From NCBI GenBank assembly GCA_002344355.1, contig DDTN01000014.1, forward strand, positions 259,523-323,522: 64,000 nucleotides of DNA. The letters are read 5' to 3'. This stretch comes from Proteobacteria bacterium UBA2363. GTDB taxonomy: Bacteria > Pseudomonadota > Gammaproteobacteria > Xanthomonadales > UBA2363. Position numbers and translations under genes: made by a program. Below, in pieces: positions 28,559 to 38,107 of this stretch. The notes under the pieces are model-generated. The model was not told where the DNA came from. It saw only the letters and a program-made list of their open reading frames with translations, and did not search any database. The stretch's first letter is position 1; each line of letters starts with the position of its first letter.

Positions 28559-30163
28559 TCAGTCGAAGCCGCCGCAGAACAGCCCGCAGACGCGCTCGAT
28601 GCGCAGCTCGTCGAGCCGGAGCGACATGCCGCCCTGGCCGAACAGGTTCCAGTCGATGTTGTCGAACTCGCCGCCGCCGTACACGCCCTGCAGATCGAGC
28701 AGGTCGGCCGAGCCGAACAGCGTCCCGGCGCTTTGCGAGATCTCGAATTCCATGGCGCCGCCGGCGGTCAGGGCGGTCTGGAAGATGTAGACGCCGTCGG
28801 CGACCGGATTGTCGTTGACCACGTGCAGGCGCGGGCCGAACTGGTTGGGCACCAGGGTGTCGATGCCGGTGCCGACCAGCAGCTCGAAGCGCAGCGGATC
28901 GATGGCGTGGAACAGGTGCTGGCCGGCGACGGCGACCTCGCCCGGCGCCACGACGGTCATGTTCATGACTGCCGGCGCGTCGACCGGCACGCCGGCGTAG
29001 GCGGTGTTGGTCAGGCTGTTGAACTGCACGCGCCCCACCGCCTGGACGACCACCTCGGCCGGACCCTGCGGCGCGCCCAGGTCGATCAGGAACGACCTGA
29101 ACGCGTTGCCGGACAGGCCCCAGCCGGCGATCATGCGGCCATCGGCGGAGACCGCGGTGGCCGTGTTCAGGCTCCAGCCCGCGGGCACCTCGATGCCGCG
29201 CTCGGCGAGCAGCTGCGCGAGCGGGCGCAGGCCGTCCTCCTGGGTCCATACCGTCGGGATGCGGTTGCCGCCGAACCCGCTGGCGCCGACGATCATGCCG
29301 CCGTCCTCGGTGACTCCGAACGCGAAGCTCGAGCCGGCCGGGCCGCCATGGGCGATGTGGCCGAGCGGCACCGCGCCGGTCGCCGCGGTCCAGCGCCAGA
29401 TGTCGCGCTCCCGGCCGGGGACCGTGGTCCGGCTGCCGATCAGGATCGAGCCGTCGCTGTTGCCGCGGGACACCTCGCCGACCTGGCCGCCCGCGGTATC
29501 GAGCAGTTCCTCGATGCCGCCATCGGTCCAGCGGACGCCGCGCCGGAAGCCGGTGCTGGTGTCGTTCCAGCCCCAGATCACGCTGCCGTCGGCGCTGACG
29601 CCGTTGGCGCGGGCCGCACGCTCGGTGGTGAGCTTGGGCAATACCGTCATGCCGGTGGCGGCGGTCCAGCGGAAGGCGTGGGCGTTGCCGGCGCCGGTGC
29701 CGTCGCCGTAGGCCAGCCCGACCAGGGTGCCGGCGTCGCCGGAGATGCCGTAGGTATTGGCCAGGGTGCCGGCGTCGCCGGAGATGCCGTAGGTATTGGC
29801 CAGGGTGCCGTCCAGGCCGGTGGCGCCGGGCAGGCCGCCGAGCAGGAGCGGCTGGGCATCGGGCGCGCTCCAGATCGCCGGCTGGCGCAGGCCGGAGACC
29901 GGGTCGGGGGCGCTGCCGCCGGCCGGGAAGCCGTTGCCGGCCAGGCCGGCAAGGCTGGACGAGCCGGACAGGACGACGGCGCCGGTCTCGGCGCGCCAGA
30001 CCCAGCCGCCGCCTTCCCCGGCGATCGAGCCGACCACGGTGCGGCCATCCGGACTGATCCAGGTCGCCTGGCCGCCCGGGGCGTCCAGTTCGATGAATTC
30101 GCCCGCCGCAGCGGGGCCGGAAACGGTGGCGGCCAGCAGGGTGGCCAGCAGACGATGACGCAT
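28559..30163 (-). CDS. Secreted HAF-repeat-type beta-propeller protein
   Basis: A 534-residue exported protein with signal peptide MRHRLLATLLAATVSGPAAA and a strong GAGGAGG ribosome site. The body consists of repeats such as GVSADGSVIWGWN, GVTEDGGMIVGAS and AVSADGRMIAGWG, alternating with RWTAATGMTVLP-type strands. This matches the HAF-repeat class of extracellular proteins, probably a propeller. Thirteen residues (TLANTYGISGDAG) are exactly duplicated in tandem. The C-terminal third carries a separate beta-rich domain. The chain ends LFCGGFD, matching the F-x-x-G-F tail of other secreted proteins here. Function is unknown. Confidence 0.8.
   Translation of the reverse strand: MRHRLLATLLAATVSGPAAAGEFIELDAPGGQATWISPDGRTVVGSIAGEGGGWVWRAETGAVVLSGSSSLAGLAGNGFPAGGSAPDPVSGLRQPAIWSAPDAQPLLLGGLPGATGLDGTLANTYGISGDAGTLANTYGISGDAGTLVGLAYGDGTGAGNAHAFRWTAATGMTVLPKLTTERAARANGVSADGSVIWGWNDTSTGFRRGVRWTDGGIEELLDTAGGQVGEVSRGNSDGSILIGSRTTVPGRERDIWRWTAATGAVPLGHIAHGGPAGSSFAFGVTEDGGMIVGASGFGGNRIPTVWTQEDGLRPLAQLLAERGIEVPAGWSLNTATAVSADGRMIAGWGLSGNAFRSFLIDLGAPQGPAEVVVQAVGRVQFNSLTNTAYAGVPVDAPAVMNMTVVAPGEVAVAGQHLFHAIDPLRFELLVGTGIDTLVPNQFGPRLHVVNDNPVADGVYIFQTALTAGGAMEFEISQSAGTLFGSADLLDLQGVYGGGEFDNIDWNLFGQGGMSLRLDELRIERVCGLFCGGFD
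29722..29810 (-). repeat. Exact 39-bp tandem duplication inside the HAF-repeat gene
   Basis: The 39 bp at 29722-29760 are repeated without change at 29761-29799, and 11 bp of a third copy follow. It encodes 13 residues in frame. The absence of any mismatch implies a recent slippage event. Confidence 0.95.
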
Positions 30164-30567
30164 GGGTAGTCCTCCTCGGGGTGTCGATCGGATGGGCCAG
30201 GGGGGGAACCCCGCACCGGCCTCCGGCACCCTGCCGCCGCCCCCCGGTCGGCGCTTGAGCGAACGCTGCCGGGGCGATTAGCGTTCGGTTAGCGATCGAT
30301 GGCAAGGCCGCAATGCGGCGGCGGCCAAGGGAGATCTCCGGCTCGGCCTGCCAGGCAAGCGGTTGATTCCAGGGGGGCTCCGGGCCGGTGCCGGCCGGGC
30401 GACCGGCGGCAGCGGCCAGGGTCGATTTTCCGGAACGGTGGCCGGCCGGCGGCCGGCGGGCGCCGGTACCGGTGGTGGTAGCGCGCCGCACCCGTCGCGC
30501 TACCGCAGGCGTCCGGCCGGGTTGGACCGGGCACCCGGCTGGAGCGGGCGGCGGACCCCGCCGCAGG
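30164..30567. other. Intergenic region upstream of the HAF-repeat gene
   Basis: About 400 bp between two same-strand genes. It holds GC-rich inverted repeats near 30430-30480 that may end the upstream regulator transcript, and two TTAGCG direct repeats near 30277-30295. No gene is seen. Confidence 0.4.
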
Positions 30568-32901
30568 TCACCAGGGCGGCAGCGGCGGCCGGCTGCCGGC
30601 CAGCCGGCGGTACAGGTCGCGGGCCGCCCGGCGCCGGCCCGCGTCCTCGCCGGCCAGCGCCTCCTCCAGCGCAGCGACACGCCAGTCCTCGGCCAGCCAG
30701 GGGGCCAGGCGGCCGGCCACCGCGGCAGCGGCCTCGGACTCCCCCCGGGCCAGGTGCATGCCGGCCAGGGTGGCGCCCACCTCGATGCGGTCGATCGGCA
30801 TGCCCTGGCCCGCGATCTCCTGCCAGAGCGGCGCCAGCAGCCGCACTGCCGCGTCCCGGTCGCCCGCCAGCCAGGCCGCCTGGCCCTGGATGAGGGTGCG
30901 CTGCCGTCGCCAGCGCGGACTGTCCTGTTGTTCCAGCAATGCGTCGATCGCGGCCAGCGCCGTGCCGGCGAGTTCGCCGTCGCCGGTCGCGCGGGCGGCG
31001 CCGGCCAGCAGGCGGGCGGCTTCCGACCGGAACTCCCGGTCCAGGCCGGGCAGGTCCAGCGCCTGGCGTGCCGAGTCGGCGGCCTGTCGCCAGTCGCCGT
31101 GGACTTCGGCCAGCAGGGCCTGGTAGATGGCGGGCGGAAAGCGGGCATCGGCGGGCGCCTCGCTCAGCGCCGCCGCATGGGCGGCGGCGGCCTCGCCGCG
31201 GCCGCGCAGCACCGCCAGGCGCAGCGCGATCGAGGCCGCCTGGCGCCTGACCACCGGGTTCTCGGTCTGGCCGGCCAGGGCCAGGGCCTCGCCGGCCAGC
31301 CGTTCGCCGGTGGCGTACTGCCCCAGGTACATGCGCGCGAACGCCATGCTGACCTGCAGCCCGACCCGCTCGTCGACGGCGCCGTAGCGCAGGACCAGCG
31401 GCTCGGCCTCCAGGTAGTGCTCGAGGCCCTCGTGCGGCTGGCCCTTCAGCATCGCCAGCAGGCCCTGGTTGATCAGCGTGCGGGCATAGGCGAGCTGGTC
31501 GCCGCTGCGCAGCAGCAGGGCGCGGGCCCGGACCAGCGGCTCGGTGGCGGCCGCCAGCTCGCCGCGGATCGTGGCGATCACGCCCAGGCCGTTCCAGGCC
31601 TCGCCGCGCTCGCCCGTGGCGCGCTCGGGCAGCCGCGCCAGGGCCGCCTCGAAGGCCTGCGCGGCCTCGTCGATCGCCGCGGTGCGCACCAGCAGGCCGC
31701 CCTGCCGGATCAGGGCCCGGCCGTGGAGCAGGCCGTCGGACGGTTCGGCGGCCAGCACGCTGTCGATCAGGTCCCGGGCCCTGTCCCATTCGCCCTGCCG
31801 GTAGCGGACCTGGGCGAGCTTGAGCTGCAGCGCCGGATCGCCGGCCAGTCCGTCCGGGCGCGCCTCCAGCAGGGCGGCGGCCTCGGCCAGCCGGCCGGAG
31901 AGCATCGCCGCCTCGGCCTCGGCCAGCAGCTGGTCGGCGGCGGTCGGCGGCGGCGTGCGGCCGCCGGCCAGGCCCAGCCCGGCGAGCAGGCGATCGGCGG
32001 CCTGCACCGCGGCCTCGATGACGCCGTCGCCCTCGGCGTCGTAGTCGACCGGCGCGGACGCGCGTTCGTGCCAGGCCAGGTGCATGCGCCAGCCAGTCCC
32101 GGTGCGGGCCAGCAGGGGCGCGACCAGGGCGCGGGCCTGGCTGGCGTCGAACAGCGCGCCGATGTCCGGGGGCTGGCCGGGCGGCGCCCACTGGTCGGCC
32201 AGCGCCACCACCAGGTCGCTGGGCGCCACCGCCAGGCCGGCCCGCCGCAGGTGTTCGGCGATCACGTCCATCGCGCCCAGCCGGATCCAGGGCGGCCCCG
32301 CGCTGCCCTCGACCAGCACCGGCAGCACCAGCAGCGGCGCCGACGGCTCAGCGTCGGGCAACGCCGTCGTGGCCGTCCCGCGGCCGGATTCGCGCCACAG
32401 GGCGAGCGCGGCCAGGACGACCACGGTGGCGACCAGGGCCAGGACCGGCCAGCGAACGGGCGGCGCGCGCCGGCCGGTGGGCGCGCGGGTCGCGGCATCG
32501 GCCTCGGCCCCGGCGTGCCGCTCGGCGGGCAGGACCGCCGGTGCCGCCGGAACGCCGCCACCGGCCGCCCCGTGTCCCGGCCCGGCCTCCGTCTCCCGGG
32601 TGTCGGCGACCCAGCGGTAACCGAAGCGCGGCACCGTGCGCACGGTCTCCTGGGCGCTGGCATCGTCGCCGAGCGCACGGCGGATCCGCAGGATGGTCTG
32701 GGCGACCATCGCGTCGCTGACCTCGGTGCGGCCCCAGACCGCGGCGATCAGCTCGTCGCGCCCGACCGCGCGATCGCGGTGCTCGACGAGATAGACCAGG
32801 CAGTCGAAGGCGCGCGGCGGCAGGGACAGCCGTTGCGGCCCCTGCCACAGCTCGCGGGCCGCCGGCAGCAGGCGGAAATCGCCGAAGCGGAACCCGGTCA
32901 T
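30568..32901 (-). CDS. CadC-like winged-helix regulator with TPR periplasmic domain
   Basis: A 777-residue one-component regulator. Residues about 3-100 form an OmpR/PhoB-type winged helix (FRFGDFRLLPAARELW, then VAQTILRIRRALGD and TVPRFGYRWVA). A linker rich in A and P leads to one transmembrane helix (PVLALVATVVVLAALALW, about 163-180). The rest is alpha-helical and TPR-like, probably periplasmic. The design matches CadC/ToxR-type proteins, which bind DNA while held in the membrane. Its targets are unknown; the adjacent downstream secreted and phosphatase genes are candidates. The start is set at MTGFRF because the wing begins there; a GTG three codons upstream is possible. Confidence 0.87.
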   Translation of the reverse strand: MTGFRFGDFRLLPAARELWQGPQRLSLPPRAFDCLVYLVEHRDRAVGRDELIAAVWGRTEVSDAMVAQTILRIRRALGDDASAQETVRTVPRFGYRWVADTRETEAGPGHGAAGGGVPAAPAVLPAERHAGAEADAATRAPTGRRAPPVRWPVLALVATVVVLAALALWRESGRGTATTALPDAEPSAPLLVLPVLVEGSAGPPWIRLGAMDVIAEHLRRAGLAVAPSDLVVALADQWAPPGQPPDIGALFDASQARALVAPLLARTGTGWRMHLAWHERASAPVDYDAEGDGVIEAAVQAADRLLAGLGLAGGRTPPPTAADQLLAEAEAAMLSGRLAEAAALLEARPDGLAGDPALQLKLAQVRYRQGEWDRARDLIDSVLAAEPSDGLLHGRALIRQGGLLVRTAAIDEAAQAFEAALARLPERATGERGEAWNGLGVIATIRGELAAATEPLVRARALLLRSGDQLAYARTLINQGLLAMLKGQPHEGLEHYLEAEPLVLRYGAVDERVGLQVSMAFARMYLGQYATGERLAGEALALAGQTENPVVRRQAASIALRLAVLRGRGEAAAAHAAALSEAPADARFPPAIYQALLAEVHGDWRQAADSARQALDLPGLDREFRSEAARLLAGAARATGDGELAGTALAAIDALLEQQDSPRWRRQRTLIQGQAAWLAGDRDAAVRLLAPLWQEIAGQGMPIDRIEVGATLAGMHLARGESEAAAAVAGRLAPWLAEDWRVAALEEALAGEDAGRRRAARDLYRRLAGSRPPLPPW

Positions 32902-32968
32902 CGACTTCACCCAGGCCGACGGTGCGCGTGCCCGCACAGCATAGCGCCGCCGCGCCGGGTCGCGCCGC

Positions 32969-33889
32969 TCAGGCCCGCATCAGGGTCGACTTGCCGAACA
33001 GGCTCTCGACCAGGTCGACCGCCAGCAGCGCGGTCTGGTTGCGTTCGTCGAACGCCGGGTTGAGCTCGAAGATGTCCAGCGAGGCCAGCCGGCCGGTGTC
33101 GGCGATCATCTCCATGACCAGCTGCGCCTCGCGGTAGTTGGGGCCGCCGCGCACGGTGGTGCCGACGCCGGGCGCGATCGAGGGGTCCAGGAAGTCGACG
33201 TCGAAGCTGACGTGCAGGTGGGTGTCGGCATCGAGGCCGTCCAGCGCCTCCTCCATCACCCGCTTCATGCCGACCTCGTCGATGTAGCGCATGTCGTAGA
33301 TGTCCAGGCCGACCTCCTGGACCAGGCGCTTCTCGCCGGGATCGACCGAGCGGATGCCGATCTGGCGGACCTGGGCCGGCTCCAGCGCCGGTACCCGGTG
33401 GCCGAGCTGTACCAGCGGCGCCGGCCCATGGCCGCACAGGCAGGCCACCGGCATGCCGTGCACGTTGCCCGAAGGCGTGATCTGGCTGGTGTTGAAGTCG
33501 GCATGGGCGTCCAGCCACAGCACCCGCAGCTTGCGGCCGGTGGCCCGGCAATGGTCGGCGACCGCGGTGATCGAACCGATCGCCAGGCAGTGGTCGCCGC
33601 CGAGCACGACCGGCATGCGCAGCAGCTCCAGCTCCTGCCGCACCGCCGTCATCAGCGCCTGGTTCCAGGCCACCACCTCGGCGAGGTGGCGGTAGCCCTC
33701 CACCGGCCCCTGCCAGGGATTGCCCGGCCCGGCCAGGTTGCCGCGATCCTCGACCTCCAGGCCGCGCCGGCGCAGCGCCTCGGCCAGGCCGGCGACGCGC
33801 AGCGCCTCCGGCCCCATCGAGGCACCGCGGTGGCCGGCACCGACGTCGGTGGGCACGCCGATCAGGGACAGCGGCAGGGCAGGGGTCAT
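32969..33889 (-). CDS. rocF: Arginase
   Basis: A 306-residue ureohydrolase that splits L-arginine to ornithine and urea. All metal-binding signatures are present: GGDHCLAIGS, LDAHADFNT and SFDVDFLDPSIAPG, which supply the His and Asp ligands of the two-manganese site. NTSQITPSGNVHGMP matches the arginase rather than the agmatinase pattern. It is cytosolic. The ATG at 33889 has GGAG upstream; an ATG at 33919 is less likely. It lies between the CadC-like gene and the Hpt gene on the same strand. No transporter or ornithine-using gene accompanies it. Confidence 0.93.
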   Translation of the reverse strand: MTPALPLSLIGVPTDVGAGHRGASMGPEALRVAGLAEALRRRGLEVEDRGNLAGPGNPWQGPVEGYRHLAEVVAWNQALMTAVRQELELLRMPVVLGGDHCLAIGSITAVADHCRATGRKLRVLWLDAHADFNTSQITPSGNVHGMPVACLCGHGPAPLVQLGHRVPALEPAQVRQIGIRSVDPGEKRLVQEVGLDIYDMRYIDEVGMKRVMEEALDGLDADTHLHVSFDVDFLDPSIAPGVGTTVRGGPNYREAQLVMEMIADTGRLASLDIFELNPAFDERNQTALLAVDLVESLFGKSTLMRA

Positions 33890-33955
33890 GGTCGGGCTCC
33901 GGTGCGGGGACCCGTTCATTGTACGGGCCGCCCTCCGGCGGTCCGTGGCTGGCGT

Positions 33956-34291
33956 TCAGCCCGGGAGCGCGTCCCCGGCGGTCCGGCGCAGGCGCTCGAT
34001 CAGCTCCAGGAAGGCCTGCGACATGCGCAGCGGCGGTTTCGCGCCGGGCCGCGGTCCGCTGCTGCCCCATGCCGACAGCCACTGCTCGAGCAGCCGGGCC
34101 TGGGCGCCGATCTCCGCGTAGCCGTAGCTGCCCGCCGAGCCCGCCAGCTTGTGCAGGAGCTGGCGCAGCGCCGGCACGCGGTCGCGCGCCGGGGAGCTGG
34201 TCGGCAGCGGCCACAGGGACTCCAGCTCGGCGGCCTTGTCGGCCAGGCTGGCGCGGTAGCGTTCGTGGAGCTGGTCGATCGCCTCGGTCAT
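33956..34291 (-). CDS. Stand-alone Hpt (histidine phosphotransfer) domain protein
   Basis: A 111-residue four-helix protein. The phosphorylation site is His47 in LLHKLAGSAGSYGY, the standard Hpt signature. It has no kinase or receiver domain, so it should relay phosphate between a hybrid histidine kinase and a response regulator encoded elsewhere. The start at MTEAIDQLHERY gives a compact domain; the upstream extension is low-complexity and not favoured. It lies 66 bp upstream of the arginase gene on the same strand. No two-component genes are nearby, so its partners are unknown. Confidence 0.85.
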   Translation of the reverse strand: MTEAIDQLHERYRASLADKAAELESLWPLPTSSPARDRVPALRQLLHKLAGSAGSYGYAEIGAQARLLEQWLSAWGSSGPRPGAKPPLRMSQAFLELIERLRRTAGDALPG

Positions 34292-34415
34292 GGTGTTCGG
34301 GTCCGGCTGCCTGGCTGGCCTGGCGATTGTGCCGCATCCGGCCCTGGCCGACGAATCCGGGTTGCCGGCGCCGGCGGCGCTGGCGATCATGGCCCTCCGC
34401 CCCGGAGTTCCCCGC

Positions 34416-35342
34416 ATGCGCCCGTCATCGATCCTGCTTTCGCTCCTGCTGGCACTGGCGGCCAATGCCGTCGCGCAGGACGAGGACGCCTCCGGCGCCG
34501 ATCCGGACGTGGCCCGGACGGACGACGACGAGGCGGCCGGTACCGGCGATGCGGTGCCGGACGCGCTCGCCGCGCTGCTCGCGGCCGAGGCCGCGTTCGG
34601 CGCCGACGTCGCCAGCCGGGGCGTGCGCGACGGTTTCCTGCGCCACCTGGCCGACGAGGCGATCGTGTTCCGGCCCTTGCCGACGCCGGCGCGCGCCTGG
34701 TTCGCGGCCCAGGCGGAGCCGGACTTCCTGCTGCAGTGGACACCGTGGTTCGCGGAGGTCGCCGGTGCCGGCGACTTCGGCTACAGCCTGGGCCAGTGGA
34801 CCTCGAACCCGCTCGATGGCGAATCCCGGCCGGCCGGCCACGGCCACTACCTGACGGTCTGGATCCGCCTGCCCGACGGCCAGTGGAAGGTGCTCGCCGA
34901 CCACGGCATCGGCGGCGTGGCACAGCCGGCCGGCGAGCCCGCCACGGTGGTGGTCCAGGGTGCGGACCGCTCGGCGCCGGCGCAGGGCAGCTGGCTGATG
35001 AACACCCGCTGGGTCGCCCTGCAGGAAGCGTCCCTGCGCCTGGCGGGCAGCCAGGCCCAGGAGCAGCCGGTGTCGGCGTCCTGGCTTGCCACGGATCTCC
35101 TGGTGCTGCGGCCCGGGCGCGGCCCGGTCAGCGGCCACGAGGCGACCCGCCTGGTGGTCACCGACCGTCACGGCGGCAGCGTGCCGGTGACCACGCTGAT
35201 GGCGGCCAGCGGCGATCTCGGGATCAGTCTCGGCGGCGAGGAGGGGGTCGGTGCCTGGCTGAGGGTGTGGCGGCACGTCGACGACCGCGGCTGGTTGCTG
35301 GCCGTCGACGTCGCGACACCGGTGCCGCCGGCGGCACCGTGA
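34416..35342 (+). CDS. Secreted protein with DUF4440/SnoaL-like domain
   Basis: A 308-residue protein with a signal peptide (MRPSSILLSLLLALAANAVA) and an acidic linker (EDASGADPDVARTDDD). An NTF2-like fold follows, of the DUF4440 type: LLAAEAAFGADVASRGVRDG, then FGYSLGQWTSNP and YLTVWIRLPDGQWKVLADHG. The C-terminal part repeats a similar beta-rich pattern. Such domains often bind small ligands; no catalytic residues can be named. The start was chosen at the signal peptide. Its stop codon overlaps the GTG start of mtgA (GTGA), so the two are translationally coupled and may act together at the cell envelope. Confidence 0.75.
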   Translation: MRPSSILLSLLLALAANAVAQDEDASGADPDVARTDDDEAAGTGDAVPDALAALLAAEAAFGADVASRGVRDGFLRHLADEAIVFRPLPTPARAWFAAQAEPDFLLQWTPWFAEVAGAGDFGYSLGQWTSNPLDGESRPAGHGHYLTVWIRLPDGQWKVLADHGIGGVAQPAGEPATVVVQGADRSAPAQGSWLMNTRWVALQEASLRLAGSQAQEQPVSASWLATDLLVLRPGRGPVSGHEATRLVVTDRHGGSVPVTTLMAASGDLGISLGGEEGVGAWLRVWRHVDDRGWLLAVDVATPVPPAAP

Positions 35343-36115
35343 TCGCCGGCCCGCGGCCGTCGCGGCGGCGTGACCGGCGCCAGGGCGCGCGCCGGCGCAG
35401 CTGGCCGCGCCGGTTGCTGCGCCTGCTGGCCTGGCTGCTGCTCGGATGGCTGGTGCTGACCGCCAGCGTGGTGCTGCTGCTGCGCTTCGTCGACCCGCCG
35501 CTGTCGAGCTTCATGCTGCAGCGGGTGCTGGAGGCGCGCTGGCGCGGCGAGGCCGGCTTCGCGCTGGCCCACCGCAACGTGCCGCTGGAGCGCGTCGCCC
35601 CGGCGCTCCGCCTGGCCGTGGTCGCCTCCGAGGACCAGAAGTTTCCCGAGCACCGCGGCTTCGACCTCGCCGCCCTGCGCGTGGTGGCGGCCGAACACCT
35701 GGCCGGCCAGGGTCGCCGCGGCGCCAGCACGATCAGCCAGCAGACCGCCAAGAACCTGTTCCTGTGGCCTGGCAGGAGCTGGCTGCGCAAGGGCCTGGAG
35801 GCCTGGTTCACCGTGCTCATCGAGGCGACCTGGCCGAAGAAGCGGATCCTCGAGGTCTACCTCAACGTCGCCCAGTTCGGCCCCGACCTGTTCGGCGCCG
35901 AGGCCGCCGCCCAGGCCTTCTTCGGCAAGCCGGCCTCGGCCCTGACGCCGGCCGAGGCGGCGCGCATGGCCGCGGTGCTGCCGGCGCCCAACCGCAGGCG
36001 CGTCGAGCCGCCCAGCCCGGTGGTCGCCAGCCGCGCCGCCTGGATCGAGGCGCAGATGCGAACGCTCGGCCCGGGCCACCTCAGCGGCATCGGGGCGGAC
36101 CGGGTCGCGCCCTGA
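35339..36115 (+). CDS. mtgA: Monofunctional biosynthetic peptidoglycan transglycosylase
   Basis: A 258-residue membrane-anchored glycosyltransferase of family GT51 that polymerises lipid II into glycan strands. A very basic start (RPSRRRDRRQGARRRSW) leads into one transmembrane helix (LLRLLAWLLLGWLVLTASVV). The catalytic glutamate is Glu98 in SEDQKFPEHRGFD, followed by GASTISQQTAKNLFLW and KKRILEVYLNVAQFGP. No transpeptidase domain is present, as expected for MtgA. Translation begins at GTG 35339, overlapping the previous gene's TGA by three bases. The call is firm; the exact start is the only doubt. Confidence 0.94.
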   Translation: MIAGPRPSRRRDRRQGARRRSWPRRLLRLLAWLLLGWLVLTASVVLLLRFVDPPLSSFMLQRVLEARWRGEAGFALAHRNVPLERVAPALRLAVVASEDQKFPEHRGFDLAALRVVAAEHLAGQGRRGASTISQQTAKNLFLWPGRSWLRKGLEAWFTVLIEATWPKKRILEVYLNVAQFGPDLFGAEAAAQAFFGKPASALTPAEAARMAAVLPAPNRRRVEPPSPVVASRAAWIEAQMRTLGPGHLSGIGADRVAP

Positions 36116-36217
36116 CCCTGATCGATGGTCGCGCGGATCCGCCCGCGCCAGCCGTGCGGGTGCGACGCCGCGCGGGGTCGGGGCGATCGCGCCGGGTTGC
36201 CGCCGGGCGCGGCGCGG

Positions 36218-36928
36218 TCAGACCGCGGCCGCCTCGCGCGCCGCCCGGGCCTTGCGTTCGCTGTAGCGGTCGGTCAGGTAGTCGCTGCGGTCGCGCAGCA
36301 GCAGGGTGAACTTGACCAGTTCCTCCATCACGTCGACGACCCGCTCGTAATAGGGCGAGGGCCGCATGCGGCCGGCCTCGTCGAACTCCTGCCAGGCCTT
36401 GGCCACCGAGGACTGGTTGGGGATGGTGAACATGCGCATCCAGCGGCCCAGCACGCGCATCGCGTTCACCGAATTGAACGACTGCGAGCCGCCGCTGACC
36501 TGCATCAGGGCCAGGGTGCGTCCCTGGGTCGGCCGCACCGCGCCCTCGGCCAGCGGCAGCCAGTCGATCTGCGCCTTGAGCACGGCGGTCAGGGTGCCGT
36601 GGCGCTCAGGACTGCACCAGACCTGGCCTTCCGACCACAGCGACAGCGCCCGCAGCTCGGCCACCTTCGGGTGGTCGGCCGGCACGCTGTCCGGCATCGG
36701 CAGGCCGTGCGGGTCGAAGATGCGGGTCTGCGCGCCCAGGCGGCGCAGGATCCGAGCCGCCTCCTCGGTCAGCAACCGGCTGTACGAGCGTTCGCGCAGC
36801 GACCCGTACAGCAGCAGGATGCGCGGCGGCTGGTCGTTGCGCCGCGCCGGCTCCAGCGCGCCGAGGTCGATGTCGGGCAGCTGGCCGGTGGCCAGCGCCG
36901 GCAGGTCGTGGTCGTCGATGCGGTCCAT
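36218..36928 (-). CDS. arsH: ArsH organoarsenical oxidase
   Basis: A 236-residue NADPH-dependent flavoprotein. The FMN-binding start [16 protein letters not shown] and the later [19 protein letters not shown] and [18 protein letters not shown] are typical of ArsH. In studied members it oxidises trivalent organoarsenicals to less toxic pentavalent forms, using FMN. Length fits the family. It is the last gene of the arsR-arsC-acr3-arsH unit, 38 bp after acr3, and is convergent with mtgA. The ATG at 36928 has GAGGA upstream. Confidence 0.93.
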   Translation of the reverse strand: MDRIDDHDLPALATGQLPDIDLGALEPARRNDQPPRILLLYGSLRERSYSRLLTEEAARILRRLGAQTRIFDPHGLPMPDSVPADHPKVAELRALSLWSEGQVWCSPERHGTLTAVLKAQIDWLPLAEGAVRPTQGRTLALMQVSGGSQSFNSVNAMRVLGRWMRMFTIPNQSSVAKAWQEFDEAGRMRPSPYYERVVDVMEELVKFTLLLRDRSDYLTDRYSERKARAAREAAAV

Positions 36929-36966
36929 GCGGTCCTCGGGGCGGGTGTGCTGGCTGGATGGACGCG

Positions 36967-38094
36967 TCACGGCCGTTCCGGCGCCGGCTGTCCGCCGCCG
37001 CCCGGCTGCGGATGCGGCGCCGGGGCGGCGCCGGTCGCCGGCCACCAGCGCCGCCGCAGCCACAGCGCGACGCCGACCAGGGCGATCAGCACCGGCACCT
37101 CGACCAGCGGGCCGATCACGGTCGCGAAGGCGATCGGCGAGGCCAGTCCGAAGGCGGCGATGGCGACCGCTATCGCCAGCTCGAAGTTGTTGCTGGCGGC
37201 GGTGAACGACAGCGCGGTGCTGCGCGGGTAGTCGGTGCCGAGCCGCCGCGACAGCCAGAAGCTGACCAGGAACATCAGCACGAAGTACAGCGCCAGCGGC
37301 ACGGCGATGCGCAACGCGTCCAGCGGCAGCGCCAGCACGCTGGCGCCCTTCAGCGCGAACATCGCGGCGATGGTGAACAGCAGCGCCAGCAGGGTGACCG
37401 GCGCGCTGCGCGCGATGAACACCTCGCGGTACCAGCGCTCGCCCTTGCGCGGCAGCAGCCAGCGCCGGGTCAGGAAGCCGGCCGCGAACGGGATGCCCAG
37501 GTAGATCGCCACCGCCTGCACGAGGGTGGCGAACGGCACCTCGACGGCGAATCCGGCCAGGCCGAGCCAGCCGGGCAGCACGACCATGAACAGCCAGGCG
37601 TAGAAGGGGAAGAACAGGAGCTGGAACACGCTGTTGAAGGCGACCAGCCCGGCGACGTAGTCGTTGTCGCCGCCGGCCAGCTGGTTCCAGACGATCACCA
37701 TGGCGATGCAGCGCGCCAGTCCGATCAGGATCACGCCGGCCATGTACTCGGGTGTGTCGTGCAGGAACAGCACGGCCAGCGCGAACATCAGCACCGGGCC
37801 GATCAGCCAGTTCTGCACCAGCGACAGCAGCAGCACGCGGCGGTCGGAGAACACCCGGGGCAGGGCCTCGTAGCGCACCCGCGCCAGTGGCGGGTACATC
37901 ATCAGCACCAGGCCGATGGCGATCGGCAGGCTGGTGCCGCCGACATTGAGCCGGTCCAGGGCGGCCGGCACGCCGGGCCAGAGCGATCCCACGGCAGTTC
38001 CCAGGGCCATGGCCGCGAAGATCCAGGCGGTCAGCCAGCGGTCGAGGAAGCCCAGGCGGGGCGCCGGGCGCGGGCCGGTGGTGGTGGCGTCCAT
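36967..38094 (-). CDS. acr3: ACR3 family arsenite efflux permease
   Basis: A 375-residue inner-membrane transporter with about ten helices. It opens with [20 protein letters not shown], a typical ACR3 start. The essential cysteine lies in [20 protein letters not shown], the motif that carries the conserved Cys of ACR3 proteins, and [15 protein letters not shown] marks the C-terminal half. It expels As(III), and possibly Sb(III), using the proton motive force. It is separated by 13 bp from arsC and by 38 bp from arsH, so it is part of one operon. It is not an ArsB-type pump. Confidence 0.95.
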   Translation of the reverse strand: MDATTTGPRPAPRLGFLDRWLTAWIFAAMALGTAVGSLWPGVPAALDRLNVGGTSLPIAIGLVLMMYPPLARVRYEALPRVFSDRRVLLLSLVQNWLIGPVLMFALAVLFLHDTPEYMAGVILIGLARCIAMVIVWNQLAGGDNDYVAGLVAFNSVFQLLFFPFYAWLFMVVLPGWLGLAGFAVEVPFATLVQAVAIYLGIPFAAGFLTRRWLLPRKGERWYREVFIARSAPVTLLALLFTIAAMFALKGASVLALPLDALRIAVPLALYFVLMFLVSFWLSRRLGTDYPRSTALSFTAASNNFELAIAVAIAAFGLASPIAFATVIGPLVEVPVLIALVGVALWLRRRWWPATGAAPAPHPQPGGGGQPAPERP

Positions 38095-38107
38095 GCGCAG
38101 GATCCGG

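Noticed and set aside
33212..35338. A long frame joined to the front of mtgA
   Set aside because: It runs antisense to arginase and the Hpt gene and out of frame with the DUF4440 gene; only the part from GTG 35339 matches MtgA.
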